A stretch of 64,000 nt of DNA from Streptantibioticus ferralitis (GCF_029223525.1 NZ_JARHTQ010000028.1:1-64000), one strand, 5' to 3'; counted from the first letter of the stretch, positions 53,974 through 63,659 are shown. Notes: generated from the letters alone by a model not told the origin. Translations and numbers: made by a program.

Positions 53974-53997
53974 GGGAAGCGCTGAGCAGCGCTTCCC
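53974..53997 (-). terminator. Hairpin downstream of glnA
   Basis: Perfect 10-bp arms GGGAAGCGCT (53974-53983) and AGCGCTTCCC (53988-53997) with a four-base loop, about 50 bp after the glnA stop. Confidence 0.7.
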
Positions 53998-54049
53998 CAG
54001 TTCACAGCACGTCTCTGGACCCTGGCCCCAGGCCACCCGACCCCGCGCT

Positions 54050-55459
54050 TTAGATGTCGAAGTACAGCTCGAACTCGTGCGGGTGCGGGCGCAGCTGCAT
54101 CGGGGCGATTTCGTTGGTGCGCTTGTAGTCGATCCAGGTCTCGATCAGGTCCTGGGTGAACACGCCGCCCTGGAGCAGGTACTCGTGGTCGGCCTCGAGG
54201 GAGTCGAGGACGGCCGGGAGGGAGGTCGGGACCTGCGGGACGTTGGCGTGCTCTTCGGGGGCGAGCTCGTAGAGGTCCTTGTCGACCGGCTCGGCGGGCT
54301 CGATCTTGTTCTTGATGCCGTCCAGGCCGGCCAGCAGCAGGGCCGAGAAGGCCAGGTACGGGTTGCTGGACGGGTCCGGCGCGCGGAACTCGATGCGCTT
54401 GGCCTTGGGGTTGGCACCGGTGATCGGGATACGGATCGCGGCGGAGCGGTTGCGCTGGGAGTAGACCAGGTTGACCGGGGCCTCGAAGCCGGGGACCAGG
54501 CGGTGGTACGAGTTCACCGTCGGGTTGGTGAAGGCCAGCAGCGACGGGGCGTGCTTGAGGATGCCGCCGATGTAGTAGCGGGCGGTGTCCGACAGGCCCG
54601 CGTAGCCCTGCTCGTCGTAGAACAGCGGCTCGCCCGCGTTCCACAGCGACTGGTGGCAGTGCATGCCCGAGCCGTTGTCGCCGAAGATCGGCTTCGGCAT
54701 GAAGGTCGCGGTCTTGCCGTTACGCCAGGCGACGTTCTTCACGATGTACTTGAAGAGCATCAGGTCGTCGGCGGCGGCCAGCAGCGTGTTGAACTTGTAG
54801 TTGATCTCGGCCTGGCCGGCGGTGCCCACCTCGTGGTGCTGGCGCTCGACCTTCAGGCCCGCCTTGTTCAGCTCCAGGGAGATCTCGGCGCGCAGGTCGG
54901 CGAAGTGGTCGACCGGCGGGGCCGGGAAGTAGCCGCCCTTGTAACGGACCTTGTAACCGCGGTTGTCCTCCAGCGCACCGGTGTTCCAGGCGCCCGCCTC
55001 GGAGTCGATGTGGTAGAAGGACTCGTTCGACTTGGTGTCGAAGCGCACGCTGTCGAAGACGTAGAACTCCGCCTCCGGGCCGAAGTACGCGGTGTCCGCG
55101 ATACCGGTGGACGCGAGGTAGGCCTCGGCCTTCTTCGCCACGTTCCGCGGGTCACGGCTGTACTGCTCGCCGGTGATCGGGTCGTGGATGAAGAAGTTGA
55201 TGTTGAGGGTCTTGTCCCGGCGGAACGGGTCGACGCGAGCGGTCGACAGGTCGGCGCGCAGGGCCATGTCGGACTCGTGGATGGCCTGGAAGCCGCGGAT
55301 CGAGGAGCCGTCGAACGCGAGGTCCTCGGTGGGATCGAACGACTCCACCGGCACCGTGAAGTGCTGCATGATGCCGGGCAGGTCGCAGAACCGGACGTCG
55401 ACGAACTTGACGTCCTCGTCCCGCAGGAACTTCTTGGCCTCGTCGGCGTTCTGGAACAT
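54050..55459 (-). CDS. glnA: Glutamine synthetase, type I
   Basis: A 469-residue GSI-beta enzyme that makes glutamine from glutamate, ammonia and ATP. It has the [17 protein letters not shown] flap region, [41 protein letters not shown] and NRSAAIRIP. The adenylylation Tyr is present in [10 protein letters not shown], so GlnE can modify it. ATG 55459 has GAGGAGGAG upstream. A GlnR-like box lies about 120 bp before the start and a perfect hairpin follows the gene. Confidence 0.97.
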   Translation of the reverse strand: MFQNADEAKKFLRDEDVKFVDVRFCDLPGIMQHFTVPVESFDPTEDLAFDGSSIRGFQAIHESDMALRADLSTARVDPFRRDKTLNINFFIHDPITGEQYSRDPRNVAKKAEAYLASTGIADTAYFGPEAEFYVFDSVRFDTKSNESFYHIDSEAGAWNTGALEDNRGYKVRYKGGYFPAPPVDHFADLRAEISLELNKAGLKVERQHHEVGTAGQAEINYKFNTLLAAADDLMLFKYIVKNVAWRNGKTATFMPKPIFGDNGSGMHCHQSLWNAGEPLFYDEQGYAGLSDTARYYIGGILKHAPSLLAFTNPTVNSYHRLVPGFEAPVNLVYSQRNRSAAIRIPITGANPKAKRIEFRAPDPSSNPYLAFSALLLAGLDGIKNKIEPAEPVDKDLYELAPEEHANVPQVPTSLPAVLDSLEADHEYLLQGGVFTQDLIETWIDYKRTNEIAPMQLRPHPHEFELYFDI

Positions 55460-55578
55460 CCAACTCCTCCTCGGCCCGGCCTGGCGTGGCTCGGGGCTTG
55501 CTGGTCCGTGCGACCAGTGCGGTAGCGCACGCTGGTCCCGACCATATGGATCCGGCATTTCTCAAGGATGACCCATTT

Positions 55579-55594
55579 GTTTCACAGACGTTAA
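55579..55594 (-). promoter_or_regulatory. GlnR-like box before glnA
   Basis: Read on the minus strand: TTAAC, six bases, GAAAC (plus strand GTTTC-acagac-GTTAA). It fits the GlnR pattern with one relaxed base and sits where GlnR activates glnA in other streptomycetes. Confidence 0.65.
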
Positions 55595-55648
55595 CCGCCG
55601 AGTGCCGCGGCCCATGGGGTCAGCGCCGGGCGCCAGCCCTGGGGGCAG

Positions 55649-55654
55649 TACCTT
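55649..55654 (+). promoter_or_regulatory. -10 box of the leaderless RDD gene
   Basis: TACCTT, six bases (GGTCGG), then GTG 55661. The nine bases GGTCGGGTG are the same as at the other leaderless start at 13473-13481. Confidence 0.55.
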
Positions 55655-55660
55655 GGTCGG

Positions 55661-56128
55661 GTGGACAAACGGGAAGCTTTGGGATCTTGGATCTCCGGCC
55701 CGCGCGCGGCGGCCGAGCAGATGGGCGCCGATTTCGGCTACCGGGGCAAGCGACTGGGGCTGCCCCAGGAGGGGTCCGGCTCGATCGCGCCGGTGGGCCG
55801 GCGGATCGCGGCGCTGTTCATCGACTGGGCGCTGTGCCTGCTGATCGCATACGGCCTGCTGGCCCATGGCAGCGCGCAGGCGGCCAGCAACTGGACGTTC
55901 GTCCTGTTCGGGGTGCTCAGTCTGCTCACCGTCGGGACGGTCGGCTGCACTCCGGGCAAGCGGCTGCTGGGCCTGCGGGTGGTCCGGGAGGACGGCGGAC
56001 GGCTGGGGATCGGCGCGGTGGTGCTGCGTACGGTGCTGCTGCTTCTGGTGGTCCCGGCGACGATCTGGGACCGCGACAGCCGCGGGCTGCACGACAAGGC
56101 GGCCCGCGCGGTTCAGGTGCGGATCTGA
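55661..56128 (+). CDS. RDD-family membrane protein
   Basis: A 155-residue protein with an RDD domain: the Arg and Asp of GRRIAALFIDWALCLLIAYG, a middle helix, and TPGKRLLGLRVVREDGG before the last helix. Three to four membrane segments are expected. The N-terminal ~45 residues are hydrophilic (SGPRAAAEQMGADFGYRGKR). It lies between glnA and DUF4191, a conserved order in streptomycetes. The start looks leaderless. Function unknown; some RDD proteins are ion transporters. Confidence 0.88.
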   Translation: MDKREALGSWISGPRAAAEQMGADFGYRGKRLGLPQEGSGSIAPVGRRIAALFIDWALCLLIAYGLLAHGSAQAASNWTFVLFGVLSLLTVGTVGCTPGKRLLGLRVVREDGGRLGIGAVVLRTVLLLLVVPATIWDRDSRGLHDKAARAVQVRI

Positions 56129-56133
56129 CGGAA

Positions 56134-56176
56134 CCCGAAAGGGGGTTCGGGGCGTGGCCCCGAACCCCCTTTCGGG
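56134..56176. terminator. 20-bp perfect bidirectional terminator
   Basis: Arms 56134-56153 and 56157-56176 are perfect reverse complements with a three-base loop. They separate the convergent RDD and DUF4191 genes and end 10 bp before the DUF4191 stop. Confidence 0.85.
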
Positions 56177-56186
56177 TGGCGTTCGC

Positions 56187-56873
56187 TCAGCGCATCTTGC
56201 CGTTCTTGGGCATCCGAGCGTTCTTCGGCATCGGCCCCTTCGGGATCGGCATGTTGCTCATCAGGTCGCCCAGCGCCTTGAGGCGGTCGTTGATCTCGGT
56301 GACCTTCGGGCCGGGCAGCACCCGCGGCAGCTTCAGCAGCGTGGTGCGGATCTTCTTCAGCGACACCTCGCCCTCGCCGCCGCCGACGATGATGTCGGTG
56401 ACCGGGGCCTCCACGGCGACCCGCGCCATCTTCTTCTTCTCCGCGGCCAGCAGAGCCTTGACCCGGGTCGGGTTGCCCTCGCCGACCAGCACGATGCCGG
56501 CCCGGCCGACCGCCCGGTGCACCAGGTCCTGGTTGCGGTTCATCGCCACCGCGGGCGTGACCGTCCAACCGCGTCCGATGTTCTCCAGCACCGCGGCCGC
56601 GGCGCCCGGCTGGTTCTCCATCTGCCCGAAGGCGGCCCGCTCGGCGCGGCGGCCGAAGACGATCGCCATCGCGAGGAAGGCCAGCAGGAAGCCCAGGATG
56701 CCCGCATAGACGGGGTGGCCGATCAGGAAGCCGACGGCGAGGATCACACCGAAGGTGACGATGCCCACACCGGCGACGACAAGGCCGACCTTCGGGTCGA
56801 CCCGCCGGGTCATCTTGTAGGTCAGGCCGATCTGCTTCAGCCGCCCGGGGTTCTCAGAATTCTCCCTCGCCAT
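56187..56873 (-). CDS. DUF4191 membrane protein
   Basis: A 228-residue protein: short basic N-terminus (NPGRLKQIGLTYKMTRRVDP), two adjacent membrane helices (LVVAGVGIVTFGVILAVGFL and YAGILGFLLAFLAMAIVFG), then a ~145-residue cytoplasmic domain ending in Met/Pro/Lys repeats (PKGPMPKNARMPKNGKMR). This is the actinobacterial DUF4191 family, conserved beside lipA. The ATG start appears leaderless behind TATCCT. Function unknown. Confidence 0.9.
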   Translation of the reverse strand: MARENSENPGRLKQIGLTYKMTRRVDPKVGLVVAGVGIVTFGVILAVGFLIGHPVYAGILGFLLAFLAMAIVFGRRAERAAFGQMENQPGAAAAVLENIGRGWTVTPAVAMNRNQDLVHRAVGRAGIVLVGEGNPTRVKALLAAEKKKMARVAVEAPVTDIIVGGGEGEVSLKKIRTTLLKLPRVLPGPKVTEINDRLKALGDLMSNMPIPKGPMPKNARMPKNGKMR

Positions 56874-56880
56874 GCCGCAC

Positions 56881-56886
56881 AGGATA
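56881..56886 (-). promoter_or_regulatory. -10 box of leaderless DUF4191 gene
   Basis: Minus-strand TATCCT, seven bases, then ATG 56873, with no ribosome site. Confidence 0.5.
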
Positions 56887-56949
56887 CGTGGCTCGAACGG
56901 CTGAGGCGCCACCGGATGGTGGCGCCTCAGCCAGCCGGGCGGAACCGTC

Positions 56950-57180
56950 TCAGCTGGGGCCGCCGTTGCGCCGGGAGGTGAGGGTGTCCAGTACGTGCTG
57001 TGCCTCGCGGCGGTCCTTGGCGCGCCGCCGGTCTTCCAGCACCGCCGTCCAGGCATTGCGCCGGGCGGTCTGCTGACCGCCGCGCAGTAGGAACGCCTCC
57101 ACGGCGCGCAGGGCGCCGGTGACGGAAGTGGTGGTCGTGGCGGTAGAGCTCGGATGTGCATGCGCGGGGTGCGCCTGCAT
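56950..57180 (-). CDS. Small basic conserved protein
   Basis: A 76-residue hydrophilic protein. The His/Thr-rich start (QAHPAHAHPSSTATTTT) precedes a basic helical part (AVEAFLLRGGQQTARRNAW and LEDRRRAKDRREAQHVLDTL). ATG 57180 has AGGGAGA 7 nt upstream. Similar small proteins lie between lipA and the DUF4191 gene in other streptomycetes. It has no known domain; the charge suggests nucleic-acid or protein binding, but that is a guess. Confidence 0.7.
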   Translation of the reverse strand: MQAHPAHAHPSSTATTTTSVTGALRAVEAFLLRGGQQTARRNAWTAVLEDRRRAKDRREAQHVLDTLTSRRNGGPS

Positions 57181-57384
57181 GGTCGGTCTCCCTCGGGCCG
57201 GAAGATACGGCAGGACTGTGCTCGTACCCAGGATCACCACATTGTGTTACCAGTCAGTGACGGACCGGTCAAACGGACGTGAAACCCTTGCATTGCCTTT
57301 ACGCCTGACCGCCGCGCCGTTAACGCCCCCGTCGCTCCGGGGCGCACCGCGTGGTGTCGTGTCGCCCCGGAGCCGGGTTCGGCC

Positions 57385-58359
57385 TCAGACGGCCTGGGTC
57401 GCCACCGTGGCCAGCGCCGCCTCACGGGCCTCGATCGCCTGCTGGTACAGCCGCCCCGCGCGGTACGAGGAGCGCACCAGCGGACCCGACATGACGCCCG
57501 CGTAGCCGATCTCCTCGGCCTCTTCCTTCAGCTCGACGAACTCCGCGGGCTTCACCCAGCGCTCCACGGGGTGGTGCCGCACGCTCGGCCGCAGGTACTG
57601 GGTGATGGTGATCAGCTCGCACCCGGCGTCGTACAGGTCCTGCAGCGCCTCGCTGATCTCCTCGCGCTCCTCGCCCATGCCCAGGATCAGGTTGGACTTG
57701 GTGACCAGACCCGCCTCGCGGGCCCGGGTGATGACCTCGAGGGAGCGCTCGTAGCGGAATCCGGGGCGGATCCGCTTGAAGATCCGCGGCACCGTCTCCA
57801 CGTTGTGCGCCAGCACCTCGGGGCGCGCGGAGAAGACCTCGGCGAGCTGCTCCGGCACCGCGTTGAAGTCCGGGATCAGCAGCTCGACCTTGGTACGGCC
57901 GCCCTCGCGGTCCGCGGTCATCGCGTGGATCTGGCGCACCGTCTCGGCGTACAGCCAGGCGCCGCCGTCCTCCAGGTCGTCGCGGGCGACGCCGGTGATC
58001 GTGGCGTAGTTGAGGTCCATGGTGACCACCGACTCGCCGACCCGGCGCGGCTCGTCACGGTCGAGCGCCTGGGGCTTGCCGGTGTCGATCTGGCAGAAGT
58101 CGCAGCGCCGGGTGCACTGGTCGCCGCCGATGAGGAAGGTGGCCTCGCGGTCTTCCCAGCACTCGTAGATGTTCGGGCAGCCAGCTTCCTGACAGACCGT
58201 GTGCAGGCCCTCGCGCTTCACCAGGCTGTGCAGCTCGGTGTACTCGGGGCCCATCTTCGCCCGGGTCTTGATCCACTCGGGCTTGCGCTCGATGGGGGTC
58301 TGGCTGTTGCGGACCTCCAGGCGCAGCAGCTTGCGTCCGTCGGGTGCGACTGCGGACAC
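57385..58359 (-). CDS. lipA: Lipoyl synthase
   Basis: A 324-residue radical-SAM enzyme that inserts two sulphurs into octanoyl groups on lipoate-dependent proteins. Both clusters are present: the auxiliary cluster C-x4-C-x5-C in [13 protein letters not shown] and the radical-SAM cluster CTRRCDFCQ. The RSSY tail motif (VRSSYRAG) supplies the Ser that binds the auxiliary iron. GTG 58359 has AGGGAG upstream. It follows lipB by about 116 bp on the same strand, the usual order. Confidence 0.97.
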   Translation of the reverse strand: MSAVAPDGRKLLRLEVRNSQTPIERKPEWIKTRAKMGPEYTELHSLVKREGLHTVCQEAGCPNIYECWEDREATFLIGGDQCTRRCDFCQIDTGKPQALDRDEPRRVGESVVTMDLNYATITGVARDDLEDGGAWLYAETVRQIHAMTADREGGRTKVELLIPDFNAVPEQLAEVFSARPEVLAHNVETVPRIFKRIRPGFRYERSLEVITRAREAGLVTKSNLILGMGEEREEISEALQDLYDAGCELITITQYLRPSVRHHPVERWVKPAEFVELKEEAEEIGYAGVMSGPLVRSSYRAGRLYQQAIEAREAALATVATQAV

Positions 58360-58475
58360 GGCGGGCTCCCTGTGACTTCGATTCTTCGGCGTACACCAGG
58401 GTACGCCCGTTGTTTACGCGCCTTCCGCCCTAGGGAACCCGCGACCTTGCGGGTGCATTCCCCTGAACGGACGGC

Positions 58476-59258
58476 TCATACCGCGCGCGGCAGCGGTACC
58501 ACAGACGTCAGGACCTCGTGCAGGTGCTTCTGCACGACCGGCAGCACCTCCGTCACCGTGACCTCGCGGCCCAGTTCGTTGGAGAGCGAGGTGACCCCGG
58601 CGTCCCGGATGCCGCACGGCACGATCCGGTCGAACCAGGTGTTGTCCGGATTGCAGTTGATCGCGAAGCCGTGCATCGTCACGCCCTTGGCGACCCGGAT
58701 GCCGATGGCGGCCAGCTTGCGGTCCTCGCGGCGCTGGCCCGCGTTGGACGGGGCGTACTCGGGCCCGTTGAGCCGGGGGTCGAACTCCTCGTCGTGCAGC
58801 CGCGGGTCGAAGTCCAGGGTGAGCCCGGGTACCGCCGGGCGCTCCTGCACCGGATCGCCCAGCACCCACACGCCGCTGCGGCCCTCCACCCGCGTCGTCT
58901 CCAGGCCGAACTCGGCGCAGGCGCGGATCAGCGCCTCCTCCAGCCGCCGCACATGGGCGACCACGTCCACCGGGCGCGGGAGCTTGAGGATCGGGTAGCC
59001 GACCAGTTGCCCGGGACCGTGCCAGGTGATCTTGCCGCCGCGGTCCACGTCGACCACCGGAGTGCCGTCCAGCGGGCGTTCGTTCTCGGCCGTACGGCGG
59101 CCCGCCGTGTAGACCGGGGGATGCTCCAGCAGCAGGCAGGTGTCCGGGAGCTCGTCCGCGAAGCGGGCGGTGTGCACCCGGCGCTGCTCCTGCCAGGCCT
59201 CCTGGTACTCGACTGCGTCCGGCCCGAATCCCAGGTGGACGAAGCGCAGGTCACTCAC
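58476..59258 (-). CDS. lipB: Octanoyl-ACP:protein octanoyltransferase
   Basis: A 260-residue enzyme that moves octanoate from ACP to lipoyl domains, the step before LipA. It has [11 protein letters not shown], the [19 protein letters not shown] block, the catalytic Lys in [19 protein letters not shown] and Cys in IVPCGI. GTG 59258 has GAGGAGG upstream. A ~30-residue charged insert (residues ~150-180, [17 protein letters not shown]) is longer than in E. coli LipB and common in actinobacteria. Confidence 0.95.
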   Translation of the reverse strand: MSDLRFVHLGFGPDAVEYQEAWQEQRRVHTARFADELPDTCLLLEHPPVYTAGRRTAENERPLDGTPVVDVDRGGKITWHGPGQLVGYPILKLPRPVDVVAHVRRLEEALIRACAEFGLETTRVEGRSGVWVLGDPVQERPAVPGLTLDFDPRLHDEEFDPRLNGPEYAPSNAGQRREDRKLAAIGIRVAKGVTMHGFAINCNPDNTWFDRIVPCGIRDAGVTSLSNELGREVTVTEVLPVVQKHLHEVLTSVVPLPRAV

Positions 59259-59705
59259 GCTGCCTCCTCGTTCGCTTCGCCGCCCGCGCGGCGCAGCGGT
59301 GCGGCCATGGTGGTGGTCCGCGGCTGGTCGGCCGCGGGTGCGTCGCTCACCATGGCTTCTCTGGTCATGGGTCATGGCGCCGTAAGCCACTGTACGGCTG
59401 AGCCACAGGTGGCCGATAAGCGGCTGCCGCTTGTACCACGACAACCCGGCCGGATGGCTGGATTCCGCCAGGGTGCACCGCCGTGGTTCACCCATTTCGG
59501 CGAATGCGGGGCGGGCGCGGCGAAGTGGGCGGTGCGGACAGCTACATTCGCGCCGTTCGCGGCGCTCGGCCATGCCCCGAGCGCCGGGCTCAAGCACCGC
59601 CCACGCCCCACCGACGCACCACCGTCCACCACGTCACCACGACGCACCACCCAGACCGCCTGTACCGCGTACCGCCATCCCTCCGAGGAGGGGACCGCAC
59701 AGCAC
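59259..59705. other. Divergent spacer, no convincing gene
   Basis: About 450 bp between lipB and the regulator gene, which point away from each other. It must hold both promoters. I see short inverted pieces (for example AGCGGCtgcCGCTT at 59417-59430) but no frame with coding character. Confidence 0.4.
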
Positions 59706-61190
59706 ATGACGGATCGAACCTCGCAGCGCCCGCCAAACCGCCAACTCGCCTCACTGATCGCCGAGGCAGGATTCTCCAACGCGGGCCTGGCCCGCCGTGT
59801 CGACCAGCTCGGCGTCGAGCACGGGCTCGACCTGCGCTACGACAAGACCTCGGTCACCCGCTGGCTACGCGGCCAACAGCCGCGCGGTACCACCCCGGCA
59901 CTGATCGCCGAGGTCTTCACCCGCCGCCTCGGCCGTCGGCTGTCCGCCCAGGATCTCGGCCTGGACGCCTGCGCGCCGGTGTACGCCGGACTCGAATTCG
60001 CCGCCACCCCGGAAGAGGCGGTGGACATCGTCAGCGGGCTGTGGCGCAAGGACACCGGCAGCCAGGCCGAACTGCGCAGAATCGCCTTCACCCCGGCCGG
60101 ACTGGTGGTGCCCAGCAGGGACTGGCTGATCGGCCGCGCCGACGACCGGGTCGCCCGCGGACCGGGCAGCGGCCAGGAGGCGGTCCCCGAGGCCCCCCCG
60201 CTGCTCAGGGTCCCCGCGCAGACCCGGGGCCGCCAGGGCCCGGGCGGCCGCGGCGGACCGGCCCGCGAGCCGGGCCGCAGGGTGAGCGCCGGGGACATCC
60301 ACGCGCTGCGCTCGGTCGGTGAGCTCTTCCGCTCGCTGGACCACGCCTACGGCGGCGGCCACGCCCGCCAGGCGCTCGTGCGGTACCTGGAGCACGAGGC
60401 GGAGCCGATGCTGCGCGGCACCTACGGGGAGGCGCTCGGCCGCCGCCTGTTCTCCGCCGCCGCCGACCTGACCAGGCTGGCCGGGTGGACGTCGTACGAC
60501 ATCGGCGCGCACGGGCTCGCCCAGCGGTACTTCGTGCAGTCGCTGCGGCTCGCCCAGGCCGCCGCAGACCGCGTCTACGGCGCCTACGTACTGGTGACCA
60601 TGAGTCGGCAGGCGGTCTATCTCGGCCATGGCCGCGAGGCCGTCCAGCTCGCCCGGGTCGCCCAGCAGGGCGTGGGGACCGGCGCGGCGCCGGTCGTCCA
60701 GGCGCTGCTGCACGCGGCGGAGGGGCGCGGCCACGGGCTGCTCGGCGACGCCCGGTCGTGCTCGGCCTCGCTGGTCCGCGCCGAACGGGCACTGGAGGCG
60801 GCCCGGCCGGGGGACGAGGCGCCGTACTGGGCGCGGTTCTTCGACGAGGCGCAGCTCGCCGACGAGTTCGGCCACTGCAACCGCGACCTGCAGCAGTACC
60901 GGGCCGCCGCTCAGCACGCCGAGCGCTCGCTGCAACTGCGCGGGCCCGCCTACGCACGCAGCCGCGTCTTCTGCCGCACCGTGCTGGCCACCGCCCGCCT
61001 CGGACTCGGCGAGTTGGAGCCGGCCTGCACCCTGGCCTCGGAAGCGCTCCAGCAGGCGTCCGAGATGCGGTCGGTACGGGCGCTGGAGTACGTACGCGAC
61101 TTCGGCCGCCGCGTCGAGCCGTACCGGGACGCCACACCCGTGCGCGCCTTCCACGAGCGCGCCGCGTCGCTCGGCATCCCGATGGGCTGA
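59706..61190 (+). CDS. HTH/TPR-type regulator (NsdA-like)
   Basis: A 494-residue protein. The N-terminal ~85 residues form an HTH-like domain (NAGLARRVDQLGVEHG, SVTRWLRGQQPRG and a DLGLDAC turn) resembling streptomycete NsdA-type regulators of development. A variable Gly/Arg/Pro-rich linker follows (~155-195). The C-terminal ~290 residues are helical repeats of TPR type (ALGRRLFSAAADLTRLAGW, AQRYFVQSLRLAQAA). ATG 59706 lies 14 nt after GAGGAGGGG, a wide spacing. A specific function is not assignable. Confidence 0.78.
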   Translation: MTDRTSQRPPNRQLASLIAEAGFSNAGLARRVDQLGVEHGLDLRYDKTSVTRWLRGQQPRGTTPALIAEVFTRRLGRRLSAQDLGLDACAPVYAGLEFAATPEEAVDIVSGLWRKDTGSQAELRRIAFTPAGLVVPSRDWLIGRADDRVARGPGSGQEAVPEAPPLLRVPAQTRGRQGPGGRGGPAREPGRRVSAGDIHALRSVGELFRSLDHAYGGGHARQALVRYLEHEAEPMLRGTYGEALGRRLFSAAADLTRLAGWTSYDIGAHGLAQRYFVQSLRLAQAAADRVYGAYVLVTMSRQAVYLGHGREAVQLARVAQQGVGTGAAPVVQALLHAAEGRGHGLLGDARSCSASLVRAERALEAARPGDEAPYWARFFDEAQLADEFGHCNRDLQQYRAAAQHAERSLQLRGPAYARSRVFCRTVLATARLGLGELEPACTLASEALQQASEMRSVRALEYVRDFGRRVEPYRDATPVRAFHERAASLGIPMG

Positions 61191-61200
61191 CCAGGGGTTG

Positions 61201-61234
61201 CGCGGGGGCGGGCGGCATACGACCCGCCCCCGCG
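61201..61234. terminator. Bidirectional terminator hairpin
   Basis: Perfect 12-bp arms CGCGGGGGCGGG (61201-61212) and CCCGCCCCCGCG (61223-61234) between two convergent genes. Confidence 0.75.
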
Positions 61235-61237
61235 GCC

Positions 61238-62488
61238 TCAGGCCACCGCCGGCAGGTCGGGTGCCGTGTCGCCGTAGCCCGGGCGGATGCCGAAGTCCCG
61301 CATCACGTGGTGCGCGGCGCGGCGCCCGGAGAACAGGGCGCCCTGCACCGTGCTGGTGTCCCGGTGGTCGCCGCACACGTACAGCCCGCACAGCACCCGC
61401 ACCGGCCGCCGTACGTCATGCGGCGGCGGCATCGCGGGGACCGCGTCCGGGTCGTGGTGCACGGCGAGCAGTTCCCAGCGCCGGGTGTCGGTGCCGTACA
61501 GGTCCGCCAGATGCGGGCGCACCGCGGTGTCCACATCGGCCGGCGGCGGGCCGAGCACGGTCGAGGTGATCAGCGTGCGCCCGGCGGGCGCCCGGGACGG
61601 GTCGATCGCGCTGGCCACCATGGTGTGCGCCACCGGTCCGCGTCGGTCGATGTCGAGCACCAGCAACGGCTCCGTCGAGGGCGCCCGATCGGCGGCGTGG
61701 TGCACCACCGTCACCGGGTGGAACCCGGGTACCCGCAGGCCGGGCAGCAGCGATCCGGCGTCACGTGCCCCAGTGGCCACCACGGCGGCGCGGCAACGGA
61801 GTTCACGGTCGTCGGCGGTGGTCACGGCGTTCGCCGCGACGGCGGTCGCGCGTACCCCGAGCCGTACGGTGTCGGGCGGCAGCGCCGCCGCGAGCAGTTC
61901 GGGAACCGTCGCCGCGCCCCCCGCGGGCAGCCCCAGCCGCCCCCGCGCATAGCCGCGCAGCACCAGATCGGCGCAGTGGCTGGAGGTGGTCAGCTGCGGG
62001 TCGTTGAGCAGCGCCGTCAGCAGCGGTCGTACGAAGCCGTGCACCACGCGGGGTGGCAGCCCGCGCGCGGCGAGCGCGGTGGCCGTGGTCGTCTCGGGCC
62101 GGACCAGCAGCCGGTCGGTGGGCGTCAGCGCGAGCCTGCTCAGGGCGGCGCCGAGCCGTGCCCTGTCCAGGGCGTTGCGCGGATGGACGGTCCGGTGGCC
62201 GCGGCCTCCCGCGCCCGGCGGCCCGGCGGTCGGCGAGATCGGCAGCAACCGCAGGGCACTCAGGCCGGGGGTGCGGCGCAGTTCGGGATAGGAGGTGTTC
62301 AGCAGCTGGCTGCCGCGGTCCAGACGGAAGCCGTCGACGTTCTCGGTCGCCATCCGCCCGCCCACGCGGGAGGCGGCTTCGAGCACGGTGACGGTGACCC
62401 CCGCGTTGATCAGATGGTGCGCGGCGGACAGGCCCGCAAGGCCTGCGCCGACGATGACAACGTCCGTGTGACGTCCGTGAAACGGCAC
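61238..62488 (-). CDS. FAD-dependent amine oxidase/protoporphyrinogen-oxidase-like protein
   Basis: A 416-residue flavoprotein: dinucleotide motif VVIVGAGLAGLSAAHHL at residues ~9-25, then LEAASRVGGRMATE, and the C-terminal CGLYVCGDHRDTSTVQGA that holds FAD. The fold is that of amine oxidases, carotenoid desaturases and HemY. GTG 62488 is chosen for GGAGGGG about 5 nt upstream. No heme or carotenoid genes adjoin, so the substrate is open. Confidence 0.85.
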   Translation of the reverse strand: MPFHGRHTDVVIVGAGLAGLSAAHHLINAGVTVTVLEAASRVGGRMATENVDGFRLDRGSQLLNTSYPELRRTPGLSALRLLPISPTAGPPGAGGRGHRTVHPRNALDRARLGAALSRLALTPTDRLLVRPETTTATALAARGLPPRVVHGFVRPLLTALLNDPQLTTSSHCADLVLRGYARGRLGLPAGGAATVPELLAAALPPDTVRLGVRATAVAANAVTTADDRELRCRAAVVATGARDAGSLLPGLRVPGFHPVTVVHHAADRAPSTEPLLVLDIDRRGPVAHTMVASAIDPSRAPAGRTLITSTVLGPPPADVDTAVRPHLADLYGTDTRRWELLAVHHDPDAVPAMPPPHDVRRPVRVLCGLYVCGDHRDTSTVQGALFSGRRAAHHVMRDFGIRPGYGDTAPDLPAVA

Positions 62489-62712
62489 GGTGCCCCTCCC
62501 CGGGGTCGGATTAGGCTCCCCGCTCACGCGGCGGCGTGTGCCGCGCGCCGCGCTGGAGGGGTCATGCCCGGATCCTCGCTGTCCAATACCGGCTGTTTCT
62601 CGCAGAGTTGACGACAATCGACGTCAGAAGGTGTCGCGAATCCGCCAACTTCTTTCAATACGGGGTGGGTTGTGGCCCGGGGTGGGTTGTGGCTCGAACC
62701 GACCGCAACTCC

Positions 62713-63606
62713 CTAATCGGCGAGCGCCGCACGGATGGCCTGGTCGATCTTGGGGAACGCGAACGCGAAGCCGGAGTCCAACAGCCGCCGGGGAATGACG
62801 CGTTGGCTGCTCAGCACGTCCGTGGCGAACTCGCCCAACGCGATGCGCAGCGCCGGTGCGGGCACGGCGGCCAGCGTCGGCCGGTGCAGTACCCGGCCCA
62901 TCGCGGCCGTCACCTCCCGGTTGGTGACCGGCTCCGGAGCGGTCAGGTTCACCGGCCCGGACAGTTCCGGGGTGTCGATGAGGTGCCGCAGCGCCGCGAT
63001 CTCGTCGTGCAGCGCGATGAAGCTCCAGTACTGGCGGCCGCTGCCCAGCCGTCCGCCGAGCCCCGCCTTGAAGAGCGGAAACAACCTGCCCCAGGCCCCG
63101 CCGCCGCCCGCCACCACCAGCCCCGTACGGGCCAGCACGGTCCGCACTCCAGCGGCCGTGGCCGGTGCCGTGGCCTGCTCCCACTCCTGGCACATCTCGG
63201 CCAGGAATCCGGTCCCGGGCGGCGCCGACTCATCCACCGCACGGTCGCCCGTGTCCCCGTAGAACCCGATCGCCGACCCGTTGACCAGCACCTTCGGTGG
63301 CGAGTCCAGCTTCGCCACGGCATCGGCGATGGCCCTGGTGCCCAGCACCCGGCTGTCCCGCATCTCCTTCTTGTACTCCTCCGTCCACCGGTGGTCACCG
63401 ACCCCGGCGCCCGCGAGGTGGACGACCGCGTCACAGTCGGCCAGCCCCTTGGCGTCCACGAACTGCCGCTGCGGATCCCAGCGCACCTCCCTGGGCGCGG
63501 TGGGCTCCCGGCGCACCAGGCGGACCACCTGGTGCCCGTCGGCGAGCAGTGAACGGACGAGCGCGGAGCCGATCAGGCCGGAGGACCCGGTAACTGCGAT
63601 ACGCAT
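62713..63606 (-). CDS. TIGR01777-family epimerase (SDR-like)
   Basis: A 297-residue extended-SDR protein: TGSSGLIGSALVRSL at residues 6-20, VVHLAGAGVGDHRWTEEYK, the GFYGDTGDRAVDE block and the C-terminal RRLLDSGFAF domain. These are typical of YfcH/TIGR01777 proteins, related to SulA-like cell-division inhibitors of cyanobacteria but of unknown role in actinobacteria. ATG 63606 begins directly with the first strand. The 220 bp after its stop contain a duplicated GGGGTGGGTTGTGGC. Confidence 0.9.
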   Translation of the reverse strand: MRIAVTGSSGLIGSALVRSLLADGHQVVRLVRREPTAPREVRWDPQRQFVDAKGLADCDAVVHLAGAGVGDHRWTEEYKKEMRDSRVLGTRAIADAVAKLDSPPKVLVNGSAIGFYGDTGDRAVDESAPPGTGFLAEMCQEWEQATAPATAAGVRTVLARTGLVVAGGGGAWGRLFPLFKAGLGGRLGSGRQYWSFIALHDEIAALRHLIDTPELSGPVNLTAPEPVTNREVTAAMGRVLHRPTLAAVPAPALRIALGEFATDVLSSQRVIPRRLLDSGFAFAFPKIDQAIRAALAD

Positions 63607-63659
63607 GGGCCCATCCTGCCTCGGCACCGCGCGCCGCGCCGCTTGGCCCCGCCGGGCGG

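Noticed and set aside
58518-59705. Long in-frame extension upstream of the HTH/TPR regulator
   Set aside because: It is antisense to lipB and has no conserved character; the HTH domain begins shortly after ATG 59706.
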